DNA of 64,000 nt, from assembly GCF_016615815.1 (NCBI RefSeq), contig NZ_CP067112.1:2480001-2544000 (forward strand), read 5' to 3'. The translations under genes and the position numbers were made by a program. Numbering within the stretch: position 1 is the stretch's first letter; every line of letters starts with the position of its first letter. Origin of the DNA: Luteimonas sp. MC1572 (GTDB lineage: Bacteria > Pseudomonadota > Gammaproteobacteria > Xanthomonadales > Xanthomonadaceae). Shown piece by piece: positions 29,672 to 42,111 of this stretch. The notes beneath the pieces are model-generated. The model had not been told where the DNA came from. It did no database searches and saw only the letters and a list, made by a program, of their open reading frames with translations.

Positions 29672-30217
29672 TCAGTTGAGGCGACCGCGGTGGCGCGCGG
29701 CGAGCGCGCAGTCACCGTGCAGCAGCAGCGCGGCCACGCGCACGAATTCCTCGATCTCCGCCAGCGCCTGCTCGTCTTCCTCGTCGCCATCGTCCTGTGC
29801 GCTTGCGCGTGCCAGCCGGGCGAGGTCGGACAGCGCCTCGGCACCTTCTTCCGACAACTTCGGATCGTGACCCGCCGCGAGCCCGAACGCGCCGACGAAA
29901 CCGCGGCACCAGTCGAACAGCGCGCCGCTGCGCTCGGCCAGCGAGGCCTCCTCGCCGGGAGACACCAGCGCCAGGCCGAAATCGCGGTCTTCGAACTGCG
30001 CAGCGGTGACTTCGCGCATGCGGTCCAGCACGCCGCCGGGTGCGGGCACCGGAAGCGCGTCGTCCACCATCACTTTCGCCAGCCAATGGCCACTGCTGTC
30101 GCCTCCGCCGGCAAGCCAGCCGCAGAGGCTGCCATGCAGTTCGGGTGCGCTGGTGCCCAGCGATGCCTCGCGGCAGGCCCGATCGATTTCAGACAGGGTG
30201 GGGAGCGTTGCGGACAT
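29672..30217 (-). CDS. ygfB: YgfB/YecA (UPF0149) family protein
   Basis: A 181-residue helical UPF0149 protein with the characteristic ELHGSLCGWLAGG near residues 27-39, FDWCRGFVGAFGLA in the middle and an acidic segment (DDGDEEDEQAL) followed by FVRVAALLL. In Pseudomonas YgfB represses the alpA programmed-death regulator; whether that applies here is unknown. It is upstream of pepP with a 56-bp gap and is probably cotranscribed. Confidence 0.92.
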   Translation of the reverse strand: MSATLPTLSEIDRACREASLGTSAPELHGSLCGWLAGGGDSSGHWLAKVMVDDALPVPAPGGVLDRMREVTAAQFEDRDFGLALVSPGEEASLAERSGALFDWCRGFVGAFGLAAGHDPKLSEEGAEALSDLARLARASAQDDGDEEDEQALAEIEEFVRVAALLLHGDCALAARHRGRLN

Positions 30218-30338
30218 GGCCAGGACATTCAGGGGGACACGGCACTATACCGCCGCCACCAAGCTTGTTGCCGCCCCTCATGCGTGCCTACACTGCGCTG
30301 CTGCTGCAATTGGCCGCAAGGGGAACAACGGCTTGACC

Positions 30339-32552
30339 ATGCTCACCGACATGGGCTTCTTGATTGCAGCGCTGGTGGCGTTGCCACTTGCCGTGGCGTG
30401 CTCGGCGCTGCTGCTCCGCCAGCGCCGCGATCGCGTCCACGTCGCGCAGCTTCGCGACCGCGAGGAGCGCTTCAAGATGGCGTTGTGGGCGACCGGCGAG
30501 CGCTACTGGGACATCCACCTGCCGACCAGACAGATGGTCCGGCTGCTGCTCGCGCAGGAACCCGGCGGCCAGTCCCGGGAAGTCTCGAGCACCACGCGTG
30601 ACGTCGTCGAAGTCATCCATGACGACGACCTGCCCCGGGTAGAAGAACTGATGCGCGCATACGTCGACGGCGCCAGCGGCGAATTCGTATCCGAACACCG
30701 CGTGCGCTCCGACGCTGCCGGCGACGACTGGGTCTGGGTCCGTGCCCGCGGCCGCGCCGTGGAGCACGATGCCGACGGCAACATCGTCCGCGTCGCCGGC
30801 ACCGCGCTGAACATCAGCAAGAGCCGCGACGTGGAGCGCGAACGCCAGATCGCCAGCGAAGTACTGCGCAGCATGAACGAAGCGGTCACGGTGCTCGACC
30901 GCGACTTCAACTTCATCTCGGTCAACCCCGCCTTCACCCGCATCACCGGCTACCAGGCCGCCGACGTCGCCGGCCGCGGTGCCGACCTGCTCGACAGCAT
31001 GCAGCACGACCCGGCGTTCTACCGCCACATCCGCAGCCTGGTGGCCCGTGACGGGCGCTACTCCGGTGAGATGTGGCAGCGGCGCCGCGATGGCGAGGAG
31101 TTCCTGTGCGCCATCGAGGCAGCCACCGTTCTCGGCAGCGAGGCGGACGGCGAGCGGCTGTACGTGTTCGTGCTCAACGACATCACGCTGCAGAAGCGCG
31201 CTGAACAGGAGCTGCGCTACCTCGCGAATTTCGACACCTTGACCAACCTGCCCAACCGGTCGCTGCTGTCGGAGCGCCTGTCTCGGGCGATCGTGCGTGC
31301 GCGCCGCGAGTCGTCGCGGATCGCAGTGCTGTTCCTCGATCTCGACCGGTTCAAGGACATCAACGACTCGCTTGGGCACGCTGCCGGCGACCGCATCCTG
31401 CGCGCCGCGGCCGCGCGCCTGCAGCAGACGGTGGGGCAGCACCACACCGTGGCGCGGCTGGCGGGCGACGAGTTCACCGCGGTGCTCGAGAACCTCGAGG
31501 ACGCCGACGAAGCGGACCGCGTCGCCCGCGAGATCATCATGTCGTTCGAAGCGCCACTGATCCTCGACGACCGCCAGGAAGTCGCGGTCTCGCCGTCGAT
31601 CGGCATCAGCCTGTACCCGGACCATGGCCAGGTGCCGACCGAGCTGCTCAAGCACGCCGACACCGCGATGTACCAGGCCAAGGCCGCGGGGCGGCGCACC
31701 TTCATGCGCTATGACGAGACCATGGAGGCGGCGATCCGGCAACGCGCCACGTTGGCCGGCGCGCTGCGCAAGGTGCTGGACCGCAACGAGCTGCGGGTTG
31801 TGTTCCAGCCGCGCCAGGCGCTGGCCACCTCGCAGATCACCGGTGCCGAGGCGCTGCTGCGCTGGCACAGCCCCGAGCACGGCGAAGTGCAGCCCGCCGA
31901 CTTCATTCCGCTGGCCGAGGAGAGCGGGATGATCCTCGAGATCGGCGAGTGGGTGCTGCGCGAAGCCTGTCTGGCCCTGCGCCGCTGGCACAAGCACGGC
32001 CTCACCGACCTGACCGTGGCCGTCAACGTCTCGGTGCTGCAGCTGCTGCGTGGCGATTTCCCCGAGGTGGTGCGTCGCGTGCTCGACGACACCGGGGTCC
32101 CGGCTTCGGCACTGGAGCTGGAACTGACCGAGAGCGTGCTCATGGCCAATGCCGCGCAGACCGTGGTCAAGCTGCAGGCGTTCCGCGAGCTGGGCGTATC
32201 CCTCGCGATCGACGATTTCGGCACCGGCTATTCTTCGCTGGCGTACCTCAAGCGGCTTCCGATCACCACCATCAAGATCGACAAGACGTTCATCGCCGAC
32301 CTGACCACCGACCCGGAAGATGCCGCGATCACCACCACCGTGATCGCGATGGCCCACTCGCTGGGCCTGAACGTGGTCGCCGAAGGCGTGGAGACGCGGG
32401 CACAGGCGGAGTTCCTCGCCCACCACAGCTGTGACGAGATCCAGGGCTTCTGGCTGTCTCCACCGCTCGAGGCCACTGCCTGCATGGCATTCATCCGCAA
32501 CCGGCGGCCACCGGGTGGCAGCGTGGTGCGCCTCTCCAGCGCCGCGCCTTGA
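30339..32552 (+). CDS. Membrane-anchored PAS-GGDEF-EAL protein (c-di-GMP turnover)
   Basis: A 737-residue dual-domain signalling protein. One membrane helix (about residues 5-26) is followed by two PAS-like domains (about 40-165 and 175-290), a GGDEF domain with AGDEF at 375-379, and an EAL domain. In the EAL domain, EAL is at 504-506, with NVSVLQ, ELTESVLM, DDFGTGYSS (Asp625/626) and EGVET all conserved, so phosphodiesterase activity is likely. AGDEF is compatible with cyclase activity. The ATG at 30339 is used; a TTG two codons upstream sits at better spacing from AAGGGG and could be the true start. The c-di-GMP target may be the PilZ protein 3.5 kb upstream, but that is speculative. Confidence 0.92.
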   Translation: MLTDMGFLIAALVALPLAVACSALLLRQRRDRVHVAQLRDREERFKMALWATGERYWDIHLPTRQMVRLLLAQEPGGQSREVSSTTRDVVEVIHDDDLPRVEELMRAYVDGASGEFVSEHRVRSDAAGDDWVWVRARGRAVEHDADGNIVRVAGTALNISKSRDVERERQIASEVLRSMNEAVTVLDRDFNFISVNPAFTRITGYQAADVAGRGADLLDSMQHDPAFYRHIRSLVARDGRYSGEMWQRRRDGEEFLCAIEAATVLGSEADGERLYVFVLNDITLQKRAEQELRYLANFDTLTNLPNRSLLSERLSRAIVRARRESSRIAVLFLDLDRFKDINDSLGHAAGDRILRAAAARLQQTVGQHHTVARLAGDEFTAVLENLEDADEADRVAREIIMSFEAPLILDDRQEVAVSPSIGISLYPDHGQVPTELLKHADTAMYQAKAAGRRTFMRYDETMEAAIRQRATLAGALRKVLDRNELRVVFQPRQALATSQITGAEALLRWHSPEHGEVQPADFIPLAEESGMILEIGEWVLREACLALRRWHKHGLTDLTVAVNVSVLQLLRGDFPEVVRRVLDDTGVPASALELELTESVLMANAAQTVVKLQAFRELGVSLAIDDFGTGYSSLAYLKRLPITTIKIDKTFIADLTTDPEDAAITTTVIAMAHSLGLNVVAEGVETRAQAEFLAHHSCDEIQGFWLSPPLEATACMAFIRNRRPPGGSVVRLSSAAP

Positions 32553-32583
32553 CCACCCTCCCGCGCCTGCCTATCGTGCGCTG

Positions 32584-32805
32584 ATGGACACCCCCGACGT
32601 GATCGCTCAGTTGCAGCGGCTTGGCGAACGCTTCGACGAACTTGCCACGCGCGCGCGCAAGCTTGCCGAAGAGAACCGCAGCCTGCGCCAGCAGCATGAG
32701 CAGCTCGCCGGCGAACGTTCCCAGTTGTTGACCAGGAACGAGCAGGCGCGCAGCCGCGTCGAGGCCATGATCGCGCGCCTGAAGTCGCTGGAGCAGCACA
32801 CGTGA
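32584..32805 (+). CDS. Small coiled-coil protein (TIGR02449-like, ZapB-like)
   Basis: A 73-residue, almost wholly coiled-coil protein with heptad-like LERF, LAEENRSLRQQHEQL and LLTRNEQARSRVEAMIARLKSLE. It matches the TIGR02449 family, found directly upstream of zapA in gammaproteobacteria and thought to act in cell division like ZapB. Its stop overlaps the zapA GTG by three bases, so translation is coupled. Confidence 0.85.
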   Translation: MDTPDVIAQLQRLGERFDELATRARKLAEENRSLRQQHEQLAGERSQLLTRNEQARSRVEAMIARLKSLEQHT

Positions 32806-33095
32806 GCAGCAACGAGGCGGTCACCGTCCGGGTGCTCGACCGCGAGTACACCGTCGGCGTGGGCAGTGGCGAAGTCGAGGGCCTGATGTCGGCCGCGCGC
32901 CTGCTCGATACACGGATGCGCGAGGCGCGCGGCGCCAACCGGATGGCCGCGGTCGATCGCGTCGCTGTACTCGCGGCGCTCAACCTGGCGCATGAACTCG
33001 AACAGGTACGCGCCGACAGTGAACGTCGCGAGCGTGAGTTGGCGCGCGTGCTGTCGGTGCTGCAGGTCAAGCTCGACGCACTGCTCGATGCCTGA
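32802..33095 (+). CDS. zapA: Cell division protein ZapA
   Basis: A 97-residue FtsZ-ring stabiliser. The N-terminal beta domain contains VRVLDREYTVGV, then VEGLMSAARLLDTRM, and the C-terminal half is a coiled coil that mediates tetramerisation. The start is GTG at 32802, overlapping the previous stop (GTGA). It lies directly upstream of 6S RNA and fau, the conserved zapA-ssrS-fau order. Confidence 0.94.
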   Translation: MSSNEAVTVRVLDREYTVGVGSGEVEGLMSAARLLDTRMREARGANRMAAVDRVAVLAALNLAHELEQVRADSERRERELARVLSVLQVKLDALLDA

Positions 33096-33174
33096 ATCCG
33101 CGTGGCCCGTATCGAGCAGCGTTCGCGCATGAACGCAAACCGACGGGCGGACCCGTCGCGCGAAGGCAGCGCGG

Positions 33175-33180
33175 TATACT
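33175..33180 (+). promoter_or_regulatory. -10 element of the 6S RNA promoter
   Basis: TATACT lies 7 bases upstream of the inferred 6S RNA 5-prime end at about 33187. The -35 region (about 33152-33157) is GC-rich and poorly matched. The GCGGTATACT context could act as an extended -10. Confidence 0.6.
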
Positions 33181-33186
33181 TCGGGC

Positions 33187-33375
33187 GCGTCCTCTGCCGT
33201 GTTCGACGGCGCGCTCAAACATACGCCTTGTCCCTTAATGACGACCACGGGGGCGCGACGGAAGCCTGGCGCGCATGTCCGCCCACGAGCGGAAAGCCCG
33301 AAGGCCGCCAAGCGTCCCCACTTGAACCCCGGGTTCAAGGTCGTTTGGCTCGCATCGGCATGGTGGAGGACGTAT
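33187..33375 (+). ncRNA. ssrS: 6S RNA
   Basis: A region of about 189 nt between zapA and fau with the hallmarks of 6S RNA, the global RNA polymerase holoenzyme mimic. The ends pair: CGTCCTC (33188-33194) with GAGGACG (33366-33372), with further complementarity TGCCG (33195-33199) to CGGCA (33356-33360). CACTTGAACCCCGGGTTCAAG (33319-33340 region) corresponds to the conserved E. coli hairpin CTTGAACCAAGGGTTCAAG. The interior is expected to form the open bubble that mimics melted promoter DNA. Ends are estimated from pairing and from the -10 at 33175. Confidence 0.88.
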
Positions 33376-33417
33376 CTCTTGCCTGGTCCCGCGCAGCGCA
33401 CGCGCGCTGCGGTCGGC

Positions 33418-34008
33418 ATGACTGAGGCGCGCGCGATCCTGCGTCGCGAAGCGCGCCGCGCGCGCCGCGACGTGCCGCCCGCGGCGCGTATCGGCGCCGC
33501 ATCCGGACTTGCCGACCAGCTGCTTGCCATGGCACCGGATTCAGTCCGCGTGGTGGCCGGCTACTGGGCCAGCGACGGTGAAATCCCGCTGCATTCCTGG
33601 CAGCTGCGCCTGCCAGACCATTGCACCTATTGCCTGCCCGTCCTGCACGAGGATGGCCGCCTGCGGTTTGCCCCCTGGCGCGCGGGAGATCCGGTGGTCG
33701 CCAATCGCCACGGCATCCCCGAGCCCGACGTGGCCACCGAGGCATTGCTGGCGCCGGAGCAGCTCGACCTTGTGGTGGTTCCGCTGGTGGCGTTTGACGC
33801 GCGTTGCCACCGGCTGGGCATGGGTGGCGGCTGGTACGATCGCAGCTTCGCGTTTCGCCACCAGACTGCGGCCCCGCCGTGGCTGGTCGGGGCCGGGTTC
33901 GCGTTCCAGCAGTCGGATGGCGACCTGCCGCGCGAAGACTGGGACGTGCAGCTCGACGCCGTCTGCACCGAACGCGCCACCTACCTACGCCCCGCGAACG
34001 AAACGTGA
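33418..34008 (+). CDS. fau: 5-formyltetrahydrofolate cyclo-ligase
   Basis: A 196-residue enzyme converting 5-formyl-THF to 5,10-methenyl-THF with ATP (YgfA/MTHFS). It has the basic N-terminal helix ILRREARRARRDV and the ATP-binding block RLGMGGGWYDRSF near residue 140. Its placement directly behind 6S RNA is conserved, and the gene is probably transcribed by read-through of the 6S promoter. It ends with a four-base overlap with the next gene. Confidence 0.94.
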   Translation: MTEARAILRREARRARRDVPPAARIGAASGLADQLLAMAPDSVRVVAGYWASDGEIPLHSWQLRLPDHCTYCLPVLHEDGRLRFAPWRAGDPVVANRHGIPEPDVATEALLAPEQLDLVVVPLVAFDARCHRLGMGGGWYDRSFAFRHQTAAPPWLVGAGFAFQQSDGDLPREDWDVQLDAVCTERATYLRPANET

Positions 34009-34478
34009 GCAACCGTAAACGCTATTGGCTGATGAAGTCGGAACCCGAGGACTTCTCGATCGACGATCTCGAGCGCGTCCGCACCGAGCCCTGGACCGGC
34101 GTGCGCAACTACCAGGCGCGCAATTTCATGCGTGACGGCATGAAGCCCGGCGATGGCGTTCTGTTCTACCACTCGAACTGCGACGTCCCGGGCGTCTACG
34201 GCGTGGCCGAGGTCGCCAGCGCGCCGTATCCGGATCCGACCCAGTTCGAGCCCAAGTCCAAGTACTTCGACGCCAAGGCCAGCCGTGAAGAGCCGCGCTG
34301 GATGCTGGTCGACGTCGGCTTCGTGCGCAAGCTTGCCGGGCCCGTCCCGCTGGACGCCATCAGAGGCCAGGCGGAAGCGCTGGGCGAGGACTTCGCGCTC
34401 ATCCGCAAGGGCACGCGCCTGTCGGTACTGCCGGTGACCGCGGCGCAATGGAAAATCATCCTCTCCCTGGAACTGTGA
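34005..34478 (+). CDS. EVE domain-containing protein
   Basis: A 157-residue EVE (PUA-like) domain protein, a family that binds modified bases in DNA or [18 protein letters not shown] at the N-terminus, [13 protein letters not shown] and [12 protein letters not shown] are diagnostic. The GTG at 34005 overlaps the fau stop (GTGA), and its own TGA shares a base with the rpiA ATG, so fau-EVE-rpiA are tightly coupled. The true ligand in bacteria is not settled. Confidence 0.9.
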   Translation: MSNRKRYWLMKSEPEDFSIDDLERVRTEPWTGVRNYQARNFMRDGMKPGDGVLFYHSNCDVPGVYGVAEVASAPYPDPTQFEPKSKYFDAKASREEPRWMLVDVGFVRKLAGPVPLDAIRGQAEALGEDFALIRKGTRLSVLPVTAAQWKIILSLEL

Positions 34479-35125
34479 TGTCCGAAGGAAAGCGCCTGGC
34501 CGGCGAAAAGGCCATTGAATTCGTCGAGGACGGCATGATCGTCGGAGTCGGAACCGGATCCACGGTGGCGTTCTTCATCGACGCGCTTGCCGGCATGAGG
34601 GATCGCATCGCCGGCGCGGTCTCGAGCTCGGAGCAGAGCAGCGAGCGCCTGCGCGGTCACGGCATCGAAGTGCTTGACCTCAACGCCTGTGGGCCGATCC
34701 CGCTGTATGTCGACGGCGCCGACGAGTGCGACAGGGCCAAGCGCCTGATCAAGGGCGGTGGCGCGGCGCTGACGCGCGAGAAGATCATCGCCGAGGCCGC
34801 GAAAACCTTCGTCTGCATCATCGATCCTTCAAAAGAAGTCGAAGTGCTGGGGCGCTTCCCCCTCCCGATCGAAGTGATTCCGATGGCACGAAGCCTGGTG
34901 GCACGGGAGATCGTCGCGCGTACGGGCGGCCACCCGGCCTGGCGCCAGGGCGTGCAGACGGACAACGGCAACTGGGTGCTCGACATCCACGGCCTGGCGA
35001 TCACCGACCCGGTATCGCTGGAACGCGAGCTCAACCAGATTCCCGGCGTTGTCAGTGTGGGCCTGTTCGCCCGGCGCGCGGCCGACGTGGTGATCGTCGG
35101 CGGTGACCCGGTGGTCGTGCGCTAG
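34478..35125 (+). CDS. rpiA: Ribose-5-phosphate isomerase A
   Basis: A 215-residue isomerase interconverting ribose-5-phosphate and ribulose-5-phosphate in the pentose phosphate pathway. GVGTGSTV (about 23-30), the catalytic DGADE (about 81-85) and [12 protein letters not shown] are intact. It shares one base with the upstream EVE gene. A strong hairpin (35139-35165) follows the stop and separates it from the convergent secreted-protein genes. Confidence 0.95.
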   Translation: MSEGKRLAGEKAIEFVEDGMIVGVGTGSTVAFFIDALAGMRDRIAGAVSSSEQSSERLRGHGIEVLDLNACGPIPLYVDGADECDRAKRLIKGGGAALTREKIIAEAAKTFVCIIDPSKEVEVLGRFPLPIEVIPMARSLVAREIVARTGGHPAWRQGVQTDNGNWVLDIHGLAITDPVSLERELNQIPGVVSVGLFARRAADVVIVGGDPVVVR

Positions 35126-35138
35126 CGACGCGACGCGA

Positions 35139-35165
35139 GCTGCCGCAGCACGAGGCTGCGGCAGC
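35139..35165 (+). other. Hairpin between convergent rpiA and secreted-protein genes
   Basis: A perfect 10-bp stem (35139-35148 with 35156-35165) lies just after rpiA and just before the end of the convergent gene. There is no T-run on either strand, so it may be a weak bidirectional terminator or an mRNA end stabiliser. Confidence 0.5.
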
Positions 35166-35171
35166 GGCGGG

Positions 35172-35720
35172 TCAGGACCCGATGTCCTCGTCGTAGAAGA
35201 CGCTGATGTAATGCAGGGCACCGCCCGGTCCGAGCGCACATTGCACCGCGGCCTGGTAGATCAGCTCGGGGCCACCCGCAATCTCGCTGGGCTGCCACGT
35301 GAGCGCTGTACCTGGGGAGCCGCCGAAAACGCTCGTCGACTTGGTGCGGTAGACGGCATTCGACTGCCCGCCGAGCTGCCGCCCTTCAACAAACGTGCAG
35401 CTCACGGCAGCGACCGCCGTGCCGACATTGCCCACGTGCGCCAGCACCTTCGTCGCGCCTCGAGCGCCAGCACGCGGGTCGCCCCGGAAGGTGCACGTCA
35501 CGAACGCCGTGGCTTCACCCTCATTGACGAAAGCGAGCGGCCGCGCACGCAACGTCGCCGCATGCGAGCTCAGCGCGGGCTGGCAAATGCCGGAAGCTCC
35601 CTGGAAGTCATAGCGGAAAACCTCCGCTGCAGCCACATCGCCAGAAGGCGCGGCCGCAAACAACCCGAGCAGTGCAGCCAAGGCAGCGGGACGAAGCCCG
35701 CGAAACTCAGGCGCCGACAT
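35172..35720 (-). CDS. Secreted protein of unknown function, paralogue B of a tandem pair
   Basis: A 182-residue protein with a signal peptide (cleavage near DVAAAE). The mature part has four Cys in the contexts GASGIC, FVTCTF, AVSCTF and VQCALG, spaced as in the next gene upstream, suggesting two disulfides. TWQPSEIA and the C-terminal YISVFYDEDIG are also shared. The fold is probably beta-rich. I do not recognise a named family. Its ATG overlaps the end of the paralogue by 14 bases, so the two are coexpressed. Confidence 0.75.
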   Translation of the reverse strand: MSAPEFRGLRPAALAALLGLFAAAPSGDVAAAEVFRYDFQGASGICQPALSSHAATLRARPLAFVNEGEATAFVTCTFRGDPRAGARGATKVLAHVGNVGTAVAAVSCTFVEGRQLGGQSNAVYRTKSTSVFGGSPGTALTWQPSEIAGGPELIYQAAVQCALGPGGALHYISVFYDEDIGS

Positions 35721-36243
35721 CTTCGTTGTACTCGCGACCGGTGTACTGGATGGTGGAGGACGGAGGCAGCACGCAGCTCAAAGACGGGCGATCGATGCCC
35801 GACGGCTTGGCGTTGGCCACTTCCGAGGGAACCCAGGTGATTTCGGCGCCCGCCCCCGCTTCGATGCTGACGGTCTTGGGGACGTAGGTCGCGAAGATTG
35901 ACGCGCCAGTCTGATGCCCGTTCACAAGGGTGCACGTATAGCTCTGTGCGTCCGAGCTGTTGTTGGTGATCGCCACGTACAGGCGCTTCGAGCCGCGGAC
36001 CGAATCCTGGTGATCATCGCCCTGCCAGTTGCATGTCACGAAAATCTGGCTTTCCGATTCGTTTGCCAGGCCAAGCGGCCGGTAACGCGCGCCCGCCGCA
36101 AACGCTGCGGTCGCGGCCCGGCACATGCCGGACGCGCCCTGCACGTCCACACGCGGCAATTCGGCCGCACCCGCCGCCGCCGCGCTGGCTACAAGGGCGA
36201 GAAACACCGGGGACAACAAGCTGCGGGCACGAAGCATGAGCAT
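35707..36243 (-). CDS. Secreted protein of unknown function, paralogue A of a tandem pair
   Basis: A 178-residue exported protein, with the signal peptide ending near GAAE. It is a clear paralogue of its downstream neighbour: DVQGASGMC, FVTCNW, YTCTLVNG, TWVPSEVA, SCVLPP and a final YNEDVG align with the neighbour, including all four Cys. The ATG at 36243 is chosen, with another in-frame ATG two codons later. It is probably transcribed from the 177-bp gap upstream, where no clear promoter was found. Confidence 0.75.
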   Translation of the reverse strand: MLMLRARSLLSPVFLALVASAAAAGAAELPRVDVQGASGMCRAATAAFAAGARYRPLGLANESESQIFVTCNWQGDDHQDSVRGSKRLYVAITNNSSDAQSYTCTLVNGHQTGASIFATYVPKTVSIEAGAGAEITWVPSEVANAKPSGIDRPSLSCVLPPSSTIQYTGREYNEDVGA

Positions 36244-36381
36244 TACGTCCAATTACCAGGGAGCCGCACACGTTAGCTGAGCGCCGCACGCCAGGCAAGG
36301 AGCAAAGATGATCGTGCAGCGGCCTTCGCGAATGCGGGCACTCGATCAGCCCGCACCGCGCGCCAACGACGCACAAAGAAA

Positions 36382-36408
36382 AACCCCGCAGCCTTGGGCT
36401 GCGGGGTT
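36382..36408 (-). terminator. Intrinsic terminator of the rRNA operon
   Basis: A 12-bp stem (36382-36393 with 36397-36408, loop TTG) is followed on the minus strand by TTTTTC. It lies 13 bp beyond the 5S rRNA 3-prime end and closes the operon. Confidence 0.93.
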
Positions 36409-36420
36409 TTGGGGTAAAAA

Positions 36421-36535
36421 CCCTGGCGATGACCTACTCTCGCATGCTAGATGCACACTACCATCGGCGCATGTACGTTTCACTTCCGAGTTCGGAATGG
36501 GATCGGGTGGTTCCATACAGCTATTGTCACCAGGG
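36421..36535 (-). rRNA. rrf: 5S ribosomal RNA
   Basis: About 115 nt on the minus strand with complementary ends (CCCTGG at the 5-prime end, CGCCAGGG at the 3-prime end) and the conserved internal GCATGCGAGAGTAGG and CCATTCCGAACTCGGAAGTG motifs read on the RNA strand. The exact termini are estimated from the terminal helix. Confidence 0.96.
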
Positions 36536-36695
36536 AGAGGGTGGAGGGTCGCGGGCCGGTGGATTGGCTTTTTACGCGCACACGCTCTCGTTGGTTGCCT
36601 CCGAGCGTACCTGCATGCAGGTGCGCCTTCGGCGAATAGATAAGGACGTAGCGAACTTTTGTGCCGAACATCGACGCGTCGTCGAGTCCAAGGCC

Positions 36696-36709
36696 ACTTG
36701 AGGTTATAT

Positions 36710-36716
<7 letters not shown>
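36696..36716 (-). other. 23S rRNA processing stem, 3-prime arm
   Basis: These 21 bases pair with 39583-39603 over the whole length, 20 Watson-Crick pairs plus one G-U, bringing the two ends of 23S together. This is the expected RNase III substrate. A second 14-bp perfect pairing outside it joins 36641-36654 with 39729-39742. Confidence 0.85.
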
Positions 36717-39582
<2,866 letters not shown>

Positions 39583-39589
<7 letters not shown>

Positions 39590-39603
39590 ATATAACCCCA
39601 AGT
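39583..39603 (-). other. 23S rRNA processing stem, 5-prime arm
   Basis: Partner of 36696-36716. The two arms enclose 23S and form an uninterrupted 21-bp helix in the precursor, which sets the expected cleavage sites close to both mature ends. Confidence 0.85.
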
Positions 39604-39743
39604 CGCCTCGGAGCCATATGCCGCCCATGCCTACAAAGCACGGACATGAATATAACCACTCAATTTATTAGGACCTCGAGGGTCCCGCCTTAGCCTCTAC
39701 GACACGTTTGGATATTCGTCTCAAACGCTCGCTACGTCCTTAA

Positions 39744-39756
39744 TTTTAAAAGAACA
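39744..39756 (-). promoter_or_regulatory. boxA-like antitermination site before 23S
   Basis: On the RNA strand TGTTCTTTTAAAA resembles the rrn boxA consensus TGCTCTTTAACA bound by NusB-S10. It lies in the spacer between tRNA-Ile and 23S, where many rrn operons carry a second boxA. Assigned by similarity only. Confidence 0.55.
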
Positions 39757-39821
39757 CGGAACGGCCACGATGCCGATCCGATTCAAATCTATATAAGTAT
39801 GCGCAATCAAACATCCAGGAA

Positions 39822-39898
<77 letters not shown>

Positions 39899-39916
39899 GA
39901 TTCGTTTCCTGCCAGA

Positions 39917-39992
39917 TGGTGGAGCCAGTCGGGATCGAACCGACGACCCCCTGCTTGCAAAGCAGGTGCTCTCCCAGCTGAGCTATGGCCCC
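39917..39992 (-). tRNA. alaT: tRNA-Ala (anticodon TGC)
   Basis: A 76-nt tRNA in the 16S-23S spacer with acceptor GGGGCCA pairing to TGGCTCC (G-U tolerated), encoded CCA, anticodon TGC within CTTTGCAAG, and T-loop GGTTCGATCCC. It is 18 bp upstream of tRNA-Ile in the transcript. Confidence 0.97.
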
Positions 39993-40036
39993 GAAACGGG
40001 GTCGGTTCCAGGCCGTTGGCCTTGGAACTCCTGGAT

Positions 40037-40060
40037 GCAGGTCACTTGTGCGGACGCCTG
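40037..40060 (-). other. 16S rRNA processing stem, 3-prime arm
   Basis: These 24 bases pair with 41781-41804 in the leader, with 21 Watson-Crick pairs, two G-U pairs and one mismatch. The helix encloses 16S and is the expected RNase III site, 29 bases beyond the mature 3-prime end. Confidence 0.82.
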
Positions 40061-40088
40061 ACAGGCAATTACCTGTCTTTATGTCTCT

Positions 40089-41635
<1,547 letters not shown>

Positions 41636-41780
41636 AGTTTTTCGGTCCGACCCGAAGGTCTCGCCAATGCTTTGAGTGCAGAAGTCGAACCAGAGCTCAA
41701 ATCACTCGCTTGCATTTCTGCATTTGAATCATTCTTTGCTCTTGTTACGAACATCTACAAATGGACAGTCATCCACTTGC

Positions 41781-41804
41781 CAGACGCCCGCACAAGTCAC
41801 CTGC
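41781..41804 (-). other. 16S rRNA processing stem, 5-prime arm
   Basis: Partner of 40037-40060. It lies 146 bases upstream of the mature 16S 5-prime end within the leader and forms the 24-bp helix that brings both flanks of 16S together. Confidence 0.82.
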
Positions 41805-41808
41805 GCAT

Positions 41809-41821
41809 ACTTTCAAAGATC
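41809..41821 (-). promoter_or_regulatory. boxA-like site in the rRNA leader
   Basis: GATCTTTGAAAGT on the RNA strand resembles boxA and shares TCTTT-AAA with the site before 23S. It lies directly upstream of the 16S processing stem and about 55 bases after the start expected from the proximal promoter, the usual place for rrn antitermination signals. A GAGGC/GCCTC stem just upstream could be boxB. Confidence 0.5.
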
Positions 41822-41881
41822 CTGGGAGAGGCCTCAGCGCCTTTTCCCGCGCCTCGTCGTTTCCGCCGAGGTGAGCCGCAC

Positions 41882-41909
41882 ATTGTAGCGTGCTTTTCGT
41901 TTCCGTCAA
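41882..41909 (-). promoter_or_regulatory. rrn promoter P1 (proximal)
   Basis: TTGACG (41909-41904), 16 bases, then TACAAT (41887-41882) on the minus strand, followed by the GC-rich discriminator GTGCGGCTC. The predicted start is near 41875, about 240 bases before mature 16S. Confidence 0.85.
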
Positions 41910-41982
41910 CACCGTGTGAGGCGTTGATTTCAACCTCGTTTGTCTTCGTGGCCAGGAGGCCTTTCCGTCAACCGAGCCGCAC

Positions 41983-42010
41983 ATCTTACCGCGTTTTTCG
42001 TTTCCGTCAA
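41983..42010 (-). promoter_or_regulatory. rrn promoter P2
   Basis: TTGACG (42010-42005), 16 bases, then TAAGAT (41988-41983), with the same GTGCGGCTC discriminator. It lies exactly 101 bp upstream of P1. Confidence 0.82.
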
Positions 42011-42083
42011 CACCCTGTGAGGCGTTGATTTCAACCTCGTTTGCCGTCGTGACCCGGAGGCCTTTCCGTCAAGCGAGCCGCAC

Positions 42084-42111
42084 ATATTAGCGCGGTTTTT
42101 GCTTCCGTCAA
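42084..42111 (-). promoter_or_regulatory. rrn promoter P3
   Basis: TTGACG (42111-42106), 16 bases, then TAATAT (42089-42084), with discriminator GTGCGGCTC. It lies 101 bp upstream of P2 and has one of the two best -10 matches of the four. Confidence 0.82.

Noticed and set aside
30006..30338. In-frame extension upstream of the GGDEF-EAL protein
   Set aside because: The region is antisense to ygfB and the extension does not resemble a signal or PAS domain; the membrane segment begins at the chosen start.
41733..41746. TTTGCTCTTGTTAC resembling boxA in the rRNA leader
   Set aside because: It is on the plus strand, opposite to transcription of the operon, so it cannot act as an RNA antitermination site there.
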